Shown: positions 24,988-31,984 of the stretch, piece by piece
Position numbering within the stretch: the stretch's first letter is position 1
Layout: each line of letters begins with the position of its first letter
Source: Paenisporosarcina sp049671445
GTDB taxonomy: Bacteria > Bacillota > Bacilli > Bacillales_A > Planococcaceae
DNA: 64,000 bases
Direction of reading: 5' to 3'
Assembly: GCF_049671445.1 (NCBI RefSeq)
Contig: NZ_JBATUX010000021.1
Span: 1 to 64,000, forward strand
The notes under the pieces: model-generated
Databases searched by the model: none
Told to the model about the DNA's origin: nothing
Seen by the model: only the letters and a program-made list of their open reading frames with translations
Translations under genes and position numbers: made by a program

Positions 24988-25827
24988 TTGTTACTGTCAA
25001 AAGCTTGGGCTTCGTTTGAAGCTGATAAACGAATAGAGGGTTTTTCATCGCAAACATTGAAGGCTTACCAGTTACAGACTTTGCTATTAATTGGTTATTT
25101 TAAGGATGTAGAGATGGAATTACTGGATACAAATCAACTGAAAGAATATCTTGCTATATCGGGCAAGCATTTAAAACCAGCCAGTCTTGCACATCGTATC
25201 CGCTTTATGAAATCGTTTTTTCGTTGGTCTCATGAAGAAGGTTACCTGAAAAAGAATCCAACTTCCAAAATTAAAGAGCCCAAGGCTGGGAAGAGGATAC
25301 CAAAGTATTTAACAGAACGAGAGATTGAACATCTGCGTGAATCCTGTCATTCCCCAATGGAAAAAGCGATTTTCGAATTCATGTTTTCTACAGGTTGTCG
25401 AATTGGAGAAATAGTTGCGTTAGAAAAGAACCATATTAATTGGTCCAATCAATCCGCGATCGTAAGAGGGAAAGGTGATAAGGAGAGGGAAGTTTATTTT
25501 AATATACGATGCGAGATATGGCTTAAACGCTATATCGAAAGCCGTGATGACAATAATCCTGCCATCTTTGTGACAGCAAGGCAACCACATAAAATGAGTG
25601 TCGCTCAAATGCGATACATCATCATGCGAATCTCAAATCGTGCTGAAATCAATAAAGAGATTCATCCACACCAACTTAGGCACAGCTATGCAACTCATTT
25701 GTTGAATAATGGAGCTCCTATTGAGGTCATACAAAGTCTTATGGGGCATGAAAAAAGTGAAACCACAAGGATATATGCTCAATTAAGCGGAAGGTTAAGG
25801 AAAGAGTATTATCAGAAGTACTTTTAA
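24988..25827 (+). CDS. Tyrosine recombinase, XerC/XerD-like, inside the cassette array
   Basis: A site-specific recombinase of about 280 residues with a complete catalytic set (numbered from an ATG at 24982): Arg140 in STGCRIGE, Lys164/167 in the beta-hairpin RGKGDKERE, His230 and Arg233 in HPHQLRHSYATHLL, His256 in LMGHEKSETT, and Tyr265. An N-terminal SAM-like core-binding domain spans about 5-90. It lacks the extra helix insertion that marks integron IntI proteins. The ATG at 24982 is only one base from AGGAGG; the TTG at 24988 is spaced correctly, so I take that start. It is the only plus-strand gene in the array and probably acts on the flanking palindromes. Confidence 0.9.
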   Translation: MLLSKAWASFEADKRIEGFSSQTLKAYQLQTLLLIGYFKDVEMELLDTNQLKEYLAISGKHLKPASLAHRIRFMKSFFRWSHEEGYLKKNPTSKIKEPKAGKRIPKYLTEREIEHLRESCHSPMEKAIFEFMFSTGCRIGEIVALEKNHINWSNQSAIVRGKGDKEREVYFNIRCEIWLKRYIESRDDNNPAIFVTARQPHKMSVAQMRYIIMRISNRAEINKEIHPHQLRHSYATHLLNNGAPIEVIQSLMGHEKSETTRIYAQLSGRLRKEYYQKYF

Positions 25828-25834
25828 ACGTAGA

Positions 25835-25864
25835 AGGAGCAACATCTTATAAGACGTTGCTCCA
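25835..25864 (+). terminator. Hairpin after the recombinase gene
   Basis: GGAGCAAC-A-TCTTATAAGA-C-GTTGCTCC, a long stem with one mismatch, eight bases past the stop. The T-run is weak on the plus strand (ATTTGA). Confidence 0.6.
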
Positions 25865-25867
25865 TTT

Positions 25868-25885
25868 GACTAAAGCACCCGTTAG
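25868..25885 (+). repeat. Cassette boundary element e
   Basis: GACTAAAGCACCCGTTAG, with the invariant CCCGTTAG core, 40 bases past the recombinase stop. The outer arms are weaker here than in the other copies. Confidence 0.75.
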
Positions 25886-25978
25886 CCATCCATGTAGCTA
25901 AAATAATAGCTACACCACAGATCATGAAAGAATATTACGTTCTTTCATGGGAGTTGAAGAAGAAATTTTATAGGTATA

Positions 25979-26164
25979 TTATTTTAAGTTTTTAGTCCTG
26001 CTCAATATTTCTGAAACTCCTATTGCTATACTTGCATTAAGCATTGCGAATATAGAAATAATCATAGTTGTACCATCATATTCACCAATAAAATTCATTA
26101 CAAAAAATATGAAACTAATGAAAAAAACAAGTATGCCAAAAACAAATAAAATTCTATCCAACAT
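25979..26164 (-). CDS. Small two-helix membrane protein (cassette gene)
   Basis: A 61-residue protein made of two hydrophobic helices (about residues 4-25 and 33-52) separated by EYDGTT, with a short basic tail ending SRTKNLK. No family is recognised. The ATG at 26164 follows GAGGTGAT; a GTG two codons upstream lies inside that ribosome site. It lies between boundary elements f and e. Small membrane proteins with this plan include immunity proteins and small-peptide toxins, but nothing in the sequence decides the matter. Confidence 0.6.
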   Translation of the reverse strand: MLDRILFVFGILVFFISFIFFVMNFIGEYDGTTMIISIFAMLNASIAIGVSEILSRTKNLK

Positions 26165-26195
26165 TATCACCTCATACCATATAATAATCTTTTTT

Positions 26196-26277
26196 CACTA
26201 ACCTGCCCCGTTAGCAATAAGTTCAACAAAAAATGCGTTAACCCTTCTTGGATCAACGCACCCGTTAGTTTAATAAG
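26196..26277 (+). repeat. Cassette boundary element f (composite, two core sites plus terminator)
   Basis: Almost the same sequence as element b: CACTAACCTGCC then CCGTTAG, a TTCAACAAAAAATGCGTT stretch, the hairpin closing at AACGCA, then CCCGTTAGTTTAATAAG. On the minus strand the hairpin plus T6 would terminate the 26360-27022 gene. One stem change relative to b (GGATT to GGGTT) keeps pairing through a wobble. Confidence 0.85.
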
Positions 26278-26359
26278 GAAATTGTTAGAACTATAACATT
26301 GTTCTTTTAAATACGCATACCTAGTCTCAAAAACGCAAATTGCTTAAGTTATAAGACAA

Positions 26360-27022
26360 TTAACTTTTTTGTGAAAACCAGTTTAGAGTTGTTTTATTAT
26401 CGCAAATGGTCGCTTCCCAATTCATCCTTCTTATAATTCCAGCGATATTATCATCTTTTGTTAAGAATAACGTGGTATAGGCATCATATTCACTTATAAA
26501 GGCAAACTCGAGTTTATCATCCATGAGCATAAATTCCGCTGGTGTTAAATCAGACATCTCTTCTAATTTTATTTCCTCTATTTTTAACCTTCCTTTTTCG
26601 CCTTCAAGCGGTGCAGAGTATAATACAAAATCAGCTCCTTTGGATCCAAGTACATTCACGATATCATTCAGTAAAAAAACCGAAATTTTGTCTTCCCTCG
26701 GATAATAAAAATCGGAATTAAAGCATGTGCGAAGTTGATTCGTTAAGTCAGGTCTCTTATCTCGATGATCGTGTACTGCTATTCCGACCTCTTGCAAGGT
26801 TAAGTCGCTTTGCTGACTGATTTGATTCCACGAAACTGGTTTACCAATGTTTAATATTTCTTCGTCGCTTGGGTAGATGTGTTGAAAAGGTCTTTCCCGT
26901 TTCCTTTTTTGCCACCCATTAGGCATTTGGACAAATGGATGAAGCAGAAAAGCTGCTGATTTAAAGTGATTCGATATTTGGCTTAAAATAGGTGAAACAT
27001 CTAACTGTATATATTCCAGCAT
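26360..27022 (-). CDS. Protein of unknown function, possibly DUF2711 (cassette gene)
   Basis: A 220-residue soluble protein. Visible blocks are FVQMPNGWQKRKRERPFQHIYPSDEEIL near the N terminus, SWNQISQQSDLTLQEVGIAVHDHRD, and a C-terminal region with FISEYDAYTTLFLTKD and a final NWFSQKS. I believe this resembles DUF2711 proteins of Bacillus, but cannot verify it. No catalytic signature, signal peptide or membrane helix is present. The ATG at 27022 follows AAAGGAG. It lies between boundary elements g and f and ends 83 bases before the terminator carried by f. Confidence 0.65.
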   Translation of the reverse strand: MLEYIQLDVSPILSQISNHFKSAAFLLHPFVQMPNGWQKRKRERPFQHIYPSDEEILNIGKPVSWNQISQQSDLTLQEVGIAVHDHRDKRPDLTNQLRTCFNSDFYYPREDKISVFLLNDIVNVLGSKGADFVLYSAPLEGEKGRLKIEEIKLEEMSDLTPAEFMLMDDKLEFAFISEYDAYTTLFLTKDDNIAGIIRRMNWEATICDNKTTLNWFSQKS

Positions 27023-27046
27023 GTAAATTCTCCTTTAAAATGTTTT

Positions 27047-27080
27047 TTGTTCAACTAACCTGCCCCGTTAGTAGAACAAG
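27047..27080 (+). repeat. Cassette boundary element g
   Basis: TTGTTCAACTAACCTGCC then CCGTTAGTAGAACAAG. The ends TTGTTC and GAACAA also pair, giving a 13-base palindrome arm. It lies 25 bases upstream of the start codon of the 26360-27022 gene and 8 bases past the stop of the next gene. Confidence 0.85.
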
Positions 27081-27087
27081 GTTTAAA

Positions 27088-27591
27088 TTATCCCTGACGT
27101 AATATCTTTTGAAACATTCTCGGTTGATGTTTTTCAAAACCTTTTATCAATTCTTTTCCAAAAATAGTGATGGTCTCTTCCCAAGGGTGTCCTAAAAATC
27201 CCCATTCAAAATTCTTTTGAATAAAAAAGTAATAATCACCGTTAGGAAAAACAGGTACAATCCATTCATCAAACTCACTTTTCTGAAACTCCAAACGGGG
27301 GTTTATCCAATAACCTGGATGCTGCCAATCTACCGCATACATACATTCATTCTTCTGTGTGAGTTCTTGAAAAACAAGCAATGACTTATCCTCTAGGTCA
27401 TTATAAATCTCATTATAAGTACCTGAATCTCCGGACCAACTTATATATGAGGATATATCATATGTGATAAATGGATTTGGAACTTCAAAAGATGGGAAAT
27501 TTGATATGCTTGGTTCAAAATTAAATTCATCATATATCCTATCCCATACCTCTTTATATTCTAATGCGGATAATTCAATCCAATTTTCCAT
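27088..27591 (-). CDS. DUF2716-like protein (cassette gene)
   Basis: A 167-residue soluble protein that I recognise as DUF2716-like from ENWIELSALEYKEVWDRIYDEF at the start, YAVDWQHPGYWINPRL in the middle and FPNGDYYFFIQKNFEWGFLGHPWEETITIFG towards the end. The family is unstudied; its high aromatic content and presence next to mobile or polymorphic loci suggest an immunity-type or ligand-binding fold, which is inference only. The ATG at 27591 is supported by AAAGGTGG; a GTG four codons upstream overlaps that site. It lies between boundary elements h and g. Confidence 0.72.
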   Translation of the reverse strand: MENWIELSALEYKEVWDRIYDEFNFEPSISNFPSFEVPNPFITYDISSYISWSGDSGTYNEIYNDLEDKSLLVFQELTQKNECMYAVDWQHPGYWINPRLEFQKSEFDEWIVPVFPNGDYYFFIQKNFEWGFLGHPWEETITIFGKELIKGFEKHQPRMFQKILRQG

Positions 27592-27639
27592 TTGAATAGC
27601 CACCTTTACGATGCTTTTATTGGGGTTATTATATTATTG

Positions 27640-27674
27640 CTTGTTCAACTAAACTGCCTCGTTAGTTGAATAAG
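27640..27674 (+). repeat. Cassette boundary element h
   Basis: CTTGTTCAACTAAACTGCC then TCGTTAGTTGAATAAG, with a 12-13-bp inverted repeat around the core. It is the outermost copy on the high-coordinate side, 49 bases upstream of the DUF2716-like start codon. The following 27675-27842 holds only a minus-strand hairpin (AGCACCTC paired, 27758-27779). Confidence 0.85.
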
Positions 27675-27842
27675 GAAATCTCTTATATTTATTTTATTAT
27701 ACCAAGAATATCCATTTTTACCTCTAAAAATTTAAAATTTTCTATTATTTATAAAAGCACCTCGAAAAGAGGTGCTAATTCGGGTTATATTTGGCTGTTT
27801 ATTTTGTTAATAAAACAGGCTTGATTTGACCGTTTATTTAGG

Positions 27843-27887
27843 GAAAAGTGACTCAAAACTGAACGGCTTAAGATTTGATGGATGTCT
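27843..27887 (-). repeat. Right arm of the 45-bp inverted repeat flanking the accessory block
   Basis: Reverse complement of 21850-21894 except for one base and an inverted 7-base centre. It is followed within 40 bases by a family A array. Confidence 0.7.
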
Positions 27888-27922
27888 TTTGTTTTGGAGA
27901 TTTTTAGAGAGACTGTTGTATG

Positions 27923-28043
27923 CTATGAGCGGTTTTGTGTCGACTATGAGCGCATTCCTGTCGACTATCGGCGCAAAAGACATGGCTATCGGCGAATCTT
28001 TGTCGTCTATCGGCGGTTCTCTGTCGTCTATGAGCGGTTTAAC
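27923..28043. repeat. Family A 21-bp repeat array (A2)
   Basis: Six consecutive units beginning TATGAGCGG or TATCGGCG and mostly ending GTCGAC or GTCGTC, each 21 bases. One unit is degenerate (27966-27986). Same family as 4661-4912, here between the cassette block and the TSUP gene terminator. Confidence 0.85.
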
Positions 28044-28076
28044 AAAAAGTGAATGGCCATTGAGCCATTCACTTTT
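28044..28076 (-). terminator. Terminator of the TSUP gene
   Basis: AAAAGTGAATGGC paired across six bases, followed by TTTTTG on the minus strand. It abuts the stop codon. Confidence 0.8.
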
Positions 28077-28872
28077 ATATCGTCCATTGTACGAATAAAT
28101 CCCACCAAATTTTTATAGCAGTGGCTGTAATTAAAACTGCTAATATCCATTGCAAGACTTTTTGATTTACTTTTTGTCCATATTTAGCACCTAATGGAGC
28201 GGCTAGTAAACTCGCGACAACAAGAACAATAGCTGGAATTGGTAATACTTGATCAGTAGCAACTTTAGCAATCGTTGTACCTATTGATGAAATGAATGTA
28301 ATCGCGAGTGATGTGGCAATGGTAATGCGAGTAGGTATCTTTAAAAAGACTAACATGATTGGCACCAATAAAAATGCGCCCCCAGCCCCAACGACGCCTG
28401 ATAATACTCCAACGATAAATGCTAAAAATGTTGCCCATATAAGCGAATACTGCAAGTCCTTCATTTGTATATCCTCGTTCATTTTGCTTGGAAGAAACAT
28501 CAGAAGCGCAGCTATCAAAGCGACGATTCCATAAATCAAATTAACGGTTTGCTCTGACAAATCGCCTGATCCAAATCCGCCAATCAAACTCCCTATCAAT
28601 ATGGCACTTCCCATGTAAACAATAAGTCGCTTATTTAAAAAACCACTATTACGATATACATAAACGCCACTCATTGTAGCAACCAAAACTTGAACTGCAC
28701 TGATTCCAGATACTTCATGTGCACTAAAAGCAGCAAATCCAAATAACGAGGGAATAAAAAGCAGCATCGGATAATTAATAATAGCTCCTCCAATGCCGAC
28801 CATCCCCGAAATAAATGAACCTACAAATCCAATAGCAAAAATTAGTACAATAAAAGCGATTGTATAATCCAT
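28075..28872 (-). CDS. TauE/SafE (TSUP) family transporter, putative sulfur-compound permease
   Basis: A 265-residue membrane protein with eight helices in two homologous halves. Each half shows the TSUP glycine motif: GMVGIGGAIINYPMLL early and GVVGAGGAFLLVPIML in the middle. TSUP proteins move sulfite, thiosulfate or related sulfur oxyanions. It is the last gene of a unit with a rhodanese and a CstR-like sensor, the arrangement of TauE in staphylococcal cst loci, so export or import of sulfite or thiosulfate is likely. It starts four bases after the rhodanese stop codon on the minus strand, so it is translationally close-coupled. Confidence 0.9.
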   Translation of the reverse strand: MDYTIAFIVLIFAIGFVGSFISGMVGIGGAIINYPMLLFIPSLFGFAAFSAHEVSGISAVQVLVATMSGVYVYRNSGFLNKRLIVYMGSAILIGSLIGGFGSGDLSEQTVNLIYGIVALIAALLMFLPSKMNEDIQMKDLQYSLIWATFLAFIVGVLSGVVGAGGAFLLVPIMLVFLKIPTRITIATSLAITFISSIGTTIAKVATDQVLPIPAIVLVVASLLAAPLGAKYGQKVNQKVLQWILAVLITATAIKIWWDLFVQWTI

Positions 28873-28876
28873 CGCT

Positions 28877-29227
28877 TTATTGCCACTGACTCATTCCGCC
28901 ACGTACATTCACGACATTCGTGAAGCCAGCTTTCGTTAATATTCCAGCTGCACGAGAACTACGCATGCCACTTTGACAAATAACATATGTTTCTTTTGTT
29001 TTATCAAGTTTATCTAATTTAGAAGGAAGCTGATCAAGTGGAATGTTTTGGAATTGTGAAATATTTCTGCCTCTATATTCTCCAGGCGTTCTTACATCTA
29101 CAAATTGTTTTGATTTATCATTTAGCAGTCCTTTTAAATCCGTTGTAGAAACTGTCTTAACACCTTTTGCTGGTTTCATGCGCCATACGATAAATCCTAC
29201 TACCACAGCGATTAATATCCATTCCAT
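28877..29227 (-). CDS. Membrane-anchored single-domain rhodanese
   Basis: A 116-residue protein with an N-terminal membrane helix (residues 2-16) and a rhodanese domain (about 26-115) holding VDVRTPGEYRGR and the active-site loop CQSGMRS with Cys84. Rhodaneses carry sulfane sulfur as a cysteine persulfide. The surroundings (CstR-like repressor upstream, TSUP permease downstream) place it in persulfide handling at the membrane. GGGGAG precedes the ATG. Confidence 0.92.
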   Translation of the reverse strand: MEWILIAVVVGFIVWRMKPAKGVKTVSTTDLKGLLNDKSKQFVDVRTPGEYRGRNISQFQNIPLDQLPSKLDKLDKTKETYVICQSGMRSSRAAGILTKAGFTNVVNVRGGMSQWQ

Positions 29228-29238
29228 TTAAATCTCCC

Positions 29239-29499
29239 CTATCTACTTTTCATCAGTAATTTTACAGCTTGTTTAACATGTTCATCTGAAGCGTTCCCCT
29301 CAGCCATGCTTGTCCTCACACATTGCTCTAAGTTTTCACTAACAATTAAACCAATCGTGCGATCAAGTGCACCTTTAATTGCACTTAACTGAGTTACAAC
29401 ATCGTTGCACTCGCGAGCTCCTTCGATCATTCGAATCACACCTTGAAGCTGACCATCCACTCGATTTAATCGATTTGTAATTTGTTTTGAATAATCCAT
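29239..29499 (-). CDS. cstR: CstR-like persulfide-sensing repressor (CsoR family)
   Basis: An 86-residue all-helical CsoR/FrmR-family repressor. It starts with N-R-L-N-R-V-D-G-Q-L-Q-G and carries Cys31 and Cys60, the exact positions of the two reactive cysteines of S. aureus CstR. The His that CsoR uses for copper is replaced (SENLEQC), so persulfide rather than Cu(I) sensing is indicated. The likely target is the ATACC/GGTAT palindrome in the promoter of the CstB-like gene (31513-31532). The ATG follows GAGGAGA. It is the first gene of the cstR-rhodanese-TSUP unit. A structured repeat separates it from the glutaredoxin gene. Confidence 0.9.
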   Translation of the reverse strand: MDYSKQITNRLNRVDGQLQGVIRMIEGARECNDVVTQLSAIKGALDRTIGLIVSENLEQCVRTSMAEGNASDEHVKQAVKLLMKSR

Positions 29500-29520
29500 C
29501 GGTCTTCTCTCCTCTTTAGA

Positions 29521-29800
29521 AAAGCGTAAAGCGCCACTCTAGCTCGACTCCTTGAAATGTGAAACAGGCCACTTTAATCCGACTCCAGTGCTAGCTCGAC
29601 TATATCGAAACTTATTTTTCGAATGAGAAGAATAGCTAAGTTCGCGACATCATGTCGCAATGCCTTCATGACTTACATCCTGTAGGACCAAACTTAGGCG
29701 CGGATTGGCTTGTGCAACTGAACATATGATGCTTGAAAGAACGCAATGTCAGTCGCCTTTCTCACCTTAAAGAGGAACGAGAGCTGGCGCTTGAAGCCAA
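29521..29800. repeat. Degenerate structured element between the cst genes
   Basis: A 339-base gap without a gene. It carries small 5-bp hairpins with five-base loops: GCGAC-ATCAT-GTCGC (29645-29659) and CTTAC-ATCCT-GTAGG (29672-29686). These share the plan and near-loop (TCCT) of the 16609-16869 element. A stretch GCGCCACTCTAGCTCGAC and a later AGCTCGACTATATCG look like internal repeats. The boundaries are a guess. It splits what would otherwise be one cst operon. Confidence 0.45.
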
Positions 29801-29838
29801 ACATAACCAACATGTAAAGAGGGTCATTGCCCTCATAT

Positions 29839-30075
29839 TTATGCTTTTACTAACTCTAATACGCGATCTGGATCAAATCCTAAAACCCATTGACCATTAA
29901 TGTTTGTTTGTGGAACACCCATTTGACCAGTTGTTTCCACTAGTTTTTGTGCAGCTATAGCATCAGCCTGCACATTCACTTCTGTGTAAGCAAGTTCATT
30001 TTGTTGCAAGAAAGATTTCATCATGTCGCAATACGGACACGTGTTAGTTGAGTAAACAGTAATTTGTGGTTTCAT
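29839..30075 (-). CDS. Glutaredoxin-like thiol-disulfide protein
   Basis: A 78-residue glutaredoxin/NrdH-type protein with a CPYC active site at residues 13-16, the cis-Pro segment MGVPQTNI and a C-terminal GFDPDRVLEL helix. The ATG at 30075 is chosen for the GGAGGAATT site; the frame runs upstream into the CstB-like gene. It follows that gene by 17 bases on the same strand, so it is co-transcribed and probably reduces protein persulfides or mixed disulfides made during sulfide detoxification. Confidence 0.9.
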   Translation of the reverse strand: MKPQITVYSTNTCPYCDMMKSFLQQNELAYTEVNVQADAIAAQKLVETTGQMGVPQTNINGQWVLGFDPDRVLELVKA

Positions 30076-30092
30076 TTTCAATTCCTCCATTT

Positions 30093-31469
30093 TTATGCTT
30101 TTTTGTATGCAGCGTAACCGCCAGCAAGATGCTTTACATTTTTGTATCCAAGAGATTTTAATACACTCGCACCAATTGCAGATCGAGCGCCACCTTGACA
30201 ATGCATTAATACTGGCGTTTCTTTTGGCAAATCAAGGTCACGAAGTTTCCCTAAAAAGTGATGATGGGCTCCTTCAATGTGACCTTCTTTCCATTCAGTA
30301 TCATTTCGTACATCCATCACATATGAAGTTGAAATTTCGTCTTTAAATTCATCAACTGACAATGTTTCGTATGACGTTAAGTTCATTTCATTCAATACAG
30401 ATGGATCAACAAACGATTTAATGTTATCTAAATGGATCGATTGAAGTGAGCGAACGATTTCTTCTCGTTGTGCTTCTTCCGCTATAATACCCATTTGTTC
30501 ATCATAGCTCACCAACCAACCAGCCCAGTTAGTGAATGCTTTGTTAAATGGAATGTTAATGGCACCAGGCAGAAGACTGTTCTCCACTAAATTCGCAGGA
30601 CGAGTATCCAAAATGAAAACTTGCTCAGTCTGCATTTCAGTTTCTAACTCCTCTTTGTTTTGAATTGTTGGAATTACTTTGTCTTCTAATAAAGCTGGTC
30701 CCATTTTATTCACTTTTTTCATTTCCGCAAAGTACACAGGTGCTTCAGGTTGATCTTTCAATAATTCATCAACAAATGCTTGTTCATTATCTTCTTTCAT
30801 TGCCCAGTTAAATTGTTTTTCATAACCAACAGTTGAAGAAGGAACAGCTCCTAAAGATTTCCCACACGCTGAACCTGCACCATGTCCAGGCCACACCATC
30901 ATATAATCAGGTAGTTCTTTGAATGTTTGAATGGAATTGAACATTGCACGTGCACCCTTTTCGGCAGTATCTGCAACGCCAGCTGCTTTTTCCAATAAAT
31001 CAGGTCGGCCAACATCGCCAACAAAAACGAAGTCTCCCGTAAATATCCCCATTGGTGTTGTTGCGCCGCTGCCACGGTCCGTTAATACGAATGAAATACT
31101 TTCAGGCGTATGCCCAGGTGTATGCAACACTTTAAAGTCGATGTTTCCTATTGAAAAAGTTGAACCGTCTTTAACCATTTCAACATTTAGACCATTTGTA
31201 TATTGATATTTCCAATCATCATCGCCTTCGTCAGACAAATACAATGTTACACCCAAATCATGAGCTAGTTGACGAGAGCCTGAAACGAAGTCAGCATGAA
31301 TATGAGTTTCTGTTGCTGCCGAAATGTGCAAGCCTTCCTTTTTTGCAACTTGGATAACGTCAGAAGTATCACGTGCTGGGTCAATAACAATAGCTTCACC
31401 AGTTCGTTGACAACCTATTAAATACGAATATTGTGCTAATTTTTCATCAAAGAATGAGCGAAAATACAT
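30093..31469 (-). CDS. cstB: CstB-like persulfide dioxygenase-rhodanese fusion
   Basis: A 458-residue protein with three domains. The metallo-beta-lactamase persulfide dioxygenase (about 1-240) has the metal motif THIHADFVSG and ligands in HTPGHTP and GDVGRPDL. A first rhodanese-like domain (about 265-355) has lost its Cys. A second rhodanese (about 365-458) has an active loop CQGGARS. The same order defines CstB, which oxidises low-molecular-weight persulfides to sulfite and thiosulfate. The promoter carries a CstR-type operator. A mononuclear iron enzyme is expected. ATG follows CTGGAGGGAA. Confidence 0.93.
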   Translation of the reverse strand: MYFRSFFDEKLAQYSYLIGCQRTGEAIVIDPARDTSDVIQVAKKEGLHISAATETHIHADFVSGSRQLAHDLGVTLYLSDEGDDDWKYQYTNGLNVEMVKDGSTFSIGNIDFKVLHTPGHTPESISFVLTDRGSGATTPMGIFTGDFVFVGDVGRPDLLEKAAGVADTAEKGARAMFNSIQTFKELPDYMMVWPGHGAGSACGKSLGAVPSSTVGYEKQFNWAMKEDNEQAFVDELLKDQPEAPVYFAEMKKVNKMGPALLEDKVIPTIQNKEELETEMQTEQVFILDTRPANLVENSLLPGAINIPFNKAFTNWAGWLVSYDEQMGIIAEEAQREEIVRSLQSIHLDNIKSFVDPSVLNEMNLTSYETLSVDEFKDEISTSYVMDVRNDTEWKEGHIEGAHHHFLGKLRDLDLPKETPVLMHCQGGARSAIGASVLKSLGYKNVKHLAGGYAAYKKA

Positions 31470-31511
31470 ATAAGTTCCCTCCAGTTTTTAAAATCGTTTT
31501 TCTATATTTAT

Positions 31512-31540
31512 AATATACCACTAGGGGTATATTTGTTCAA
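31512..31540 (-). promoter_or_regulatory. cstB promoter with CstR-type operator in the spacer
   Basis: On the minus strand: TTGAAC (31540-31535), 17-base spacer, TATATT (31517-31512). The spacer is almost filled by a 20-bp palindrome, ATATACCACT/AGGGGTATAT (31513-31532), with one mismatched pair. It matches the ATACCCC/GGGGTAT sites bound by CsoR/CstR-type repressors. Bound repressor would block RNA polymerase. Confidence 0.85.
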
Positions 31541-31692
31541 GTAATTTGTTTTACATATAACTTATTATTTCCCTAAATCATTTTTTTAACGCAAAATTGG
31601 TTCTAAGTGAGTCAATTTCAAAATTGCCTTTTGATGGATGATACACGAATATTTAAATTGTAATCCTAAGTTTATGGACTCAGAAAAACAAA

Positions 31693-31728
31693 AAAACGCC
31701 TCTACACATATGTGTAAAGACGTTTCGT
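31693..31728 (-). terminator. Terminator of csbA
   Basis: AACG-CT-TACACATATGTGTA-AG-CGTT stem with small mismatches, followed by TTTTTTTG on the minus strand. The region 31541-31692 between it and the cstB promoter shows nothing else. Confidence 0.75.
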
Positions 31729-31974
31729 TTAATCTTCTTGTTTTTTGCCGCGTTTCATCATAAGAGTAGCGTACCAAAATCCAATAGTTAAGGACAAGGC
31801 ATCGACGATGTATAACAACCAAGTATGCGTGTATCCGGCATATACGGAAGCTGTAATAAGAGCGACAGTTAAAATCAACGCTACAATATGTGAGAACGTA
31901 ATGCGTGTAAATAAGACAACGAGCAAGCCCGGTAAAAACAAAGCTAATATAATTTTCGTAACCATAGATTCCAT
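31729..31974 (-). CDS. csbA: CsbA family small membrane protein
   Basis: An 81-residue membrane protein with three helices. It resembles B. subtilis CsbA through VTKIILALFLPGLLVVLFTRITFSHIVA and an ending of MMKRGKKQED. CsbA is a sigma-B-controlled protein of unknown function. ATG at 31974 follows AGGAGAAC. It lies 10 bases after the minJ stop codon on the same strand, so the two form one unit with ctpB upstream, as in the csbA-minJ-ctpB region of B. subtilis. Confidence 0.85.
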   Translation of the reverse strand: MESMVTKIILALFLPGLLVVLFTRITFSHIVALILTVALITASVYAGYTHTWLLYIVDALSLTIGFWYATLMMKRGKKQED

Positions 31975-31984
31975 ATATGTTCTC

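Noticed and set aside
24988..25827. Prophage or ICE integrase
   Set aside because: No phage structural, replication or conjugation genes and no att duplication at a tRNA; the protein is a compact XerC-type without an extended arm-binding domain.
22236..27674. CRISPR array
   Set aside because: The repeats are hundreds of bases apart and separated by genes, not by uniform spacers; no cas gene is present.
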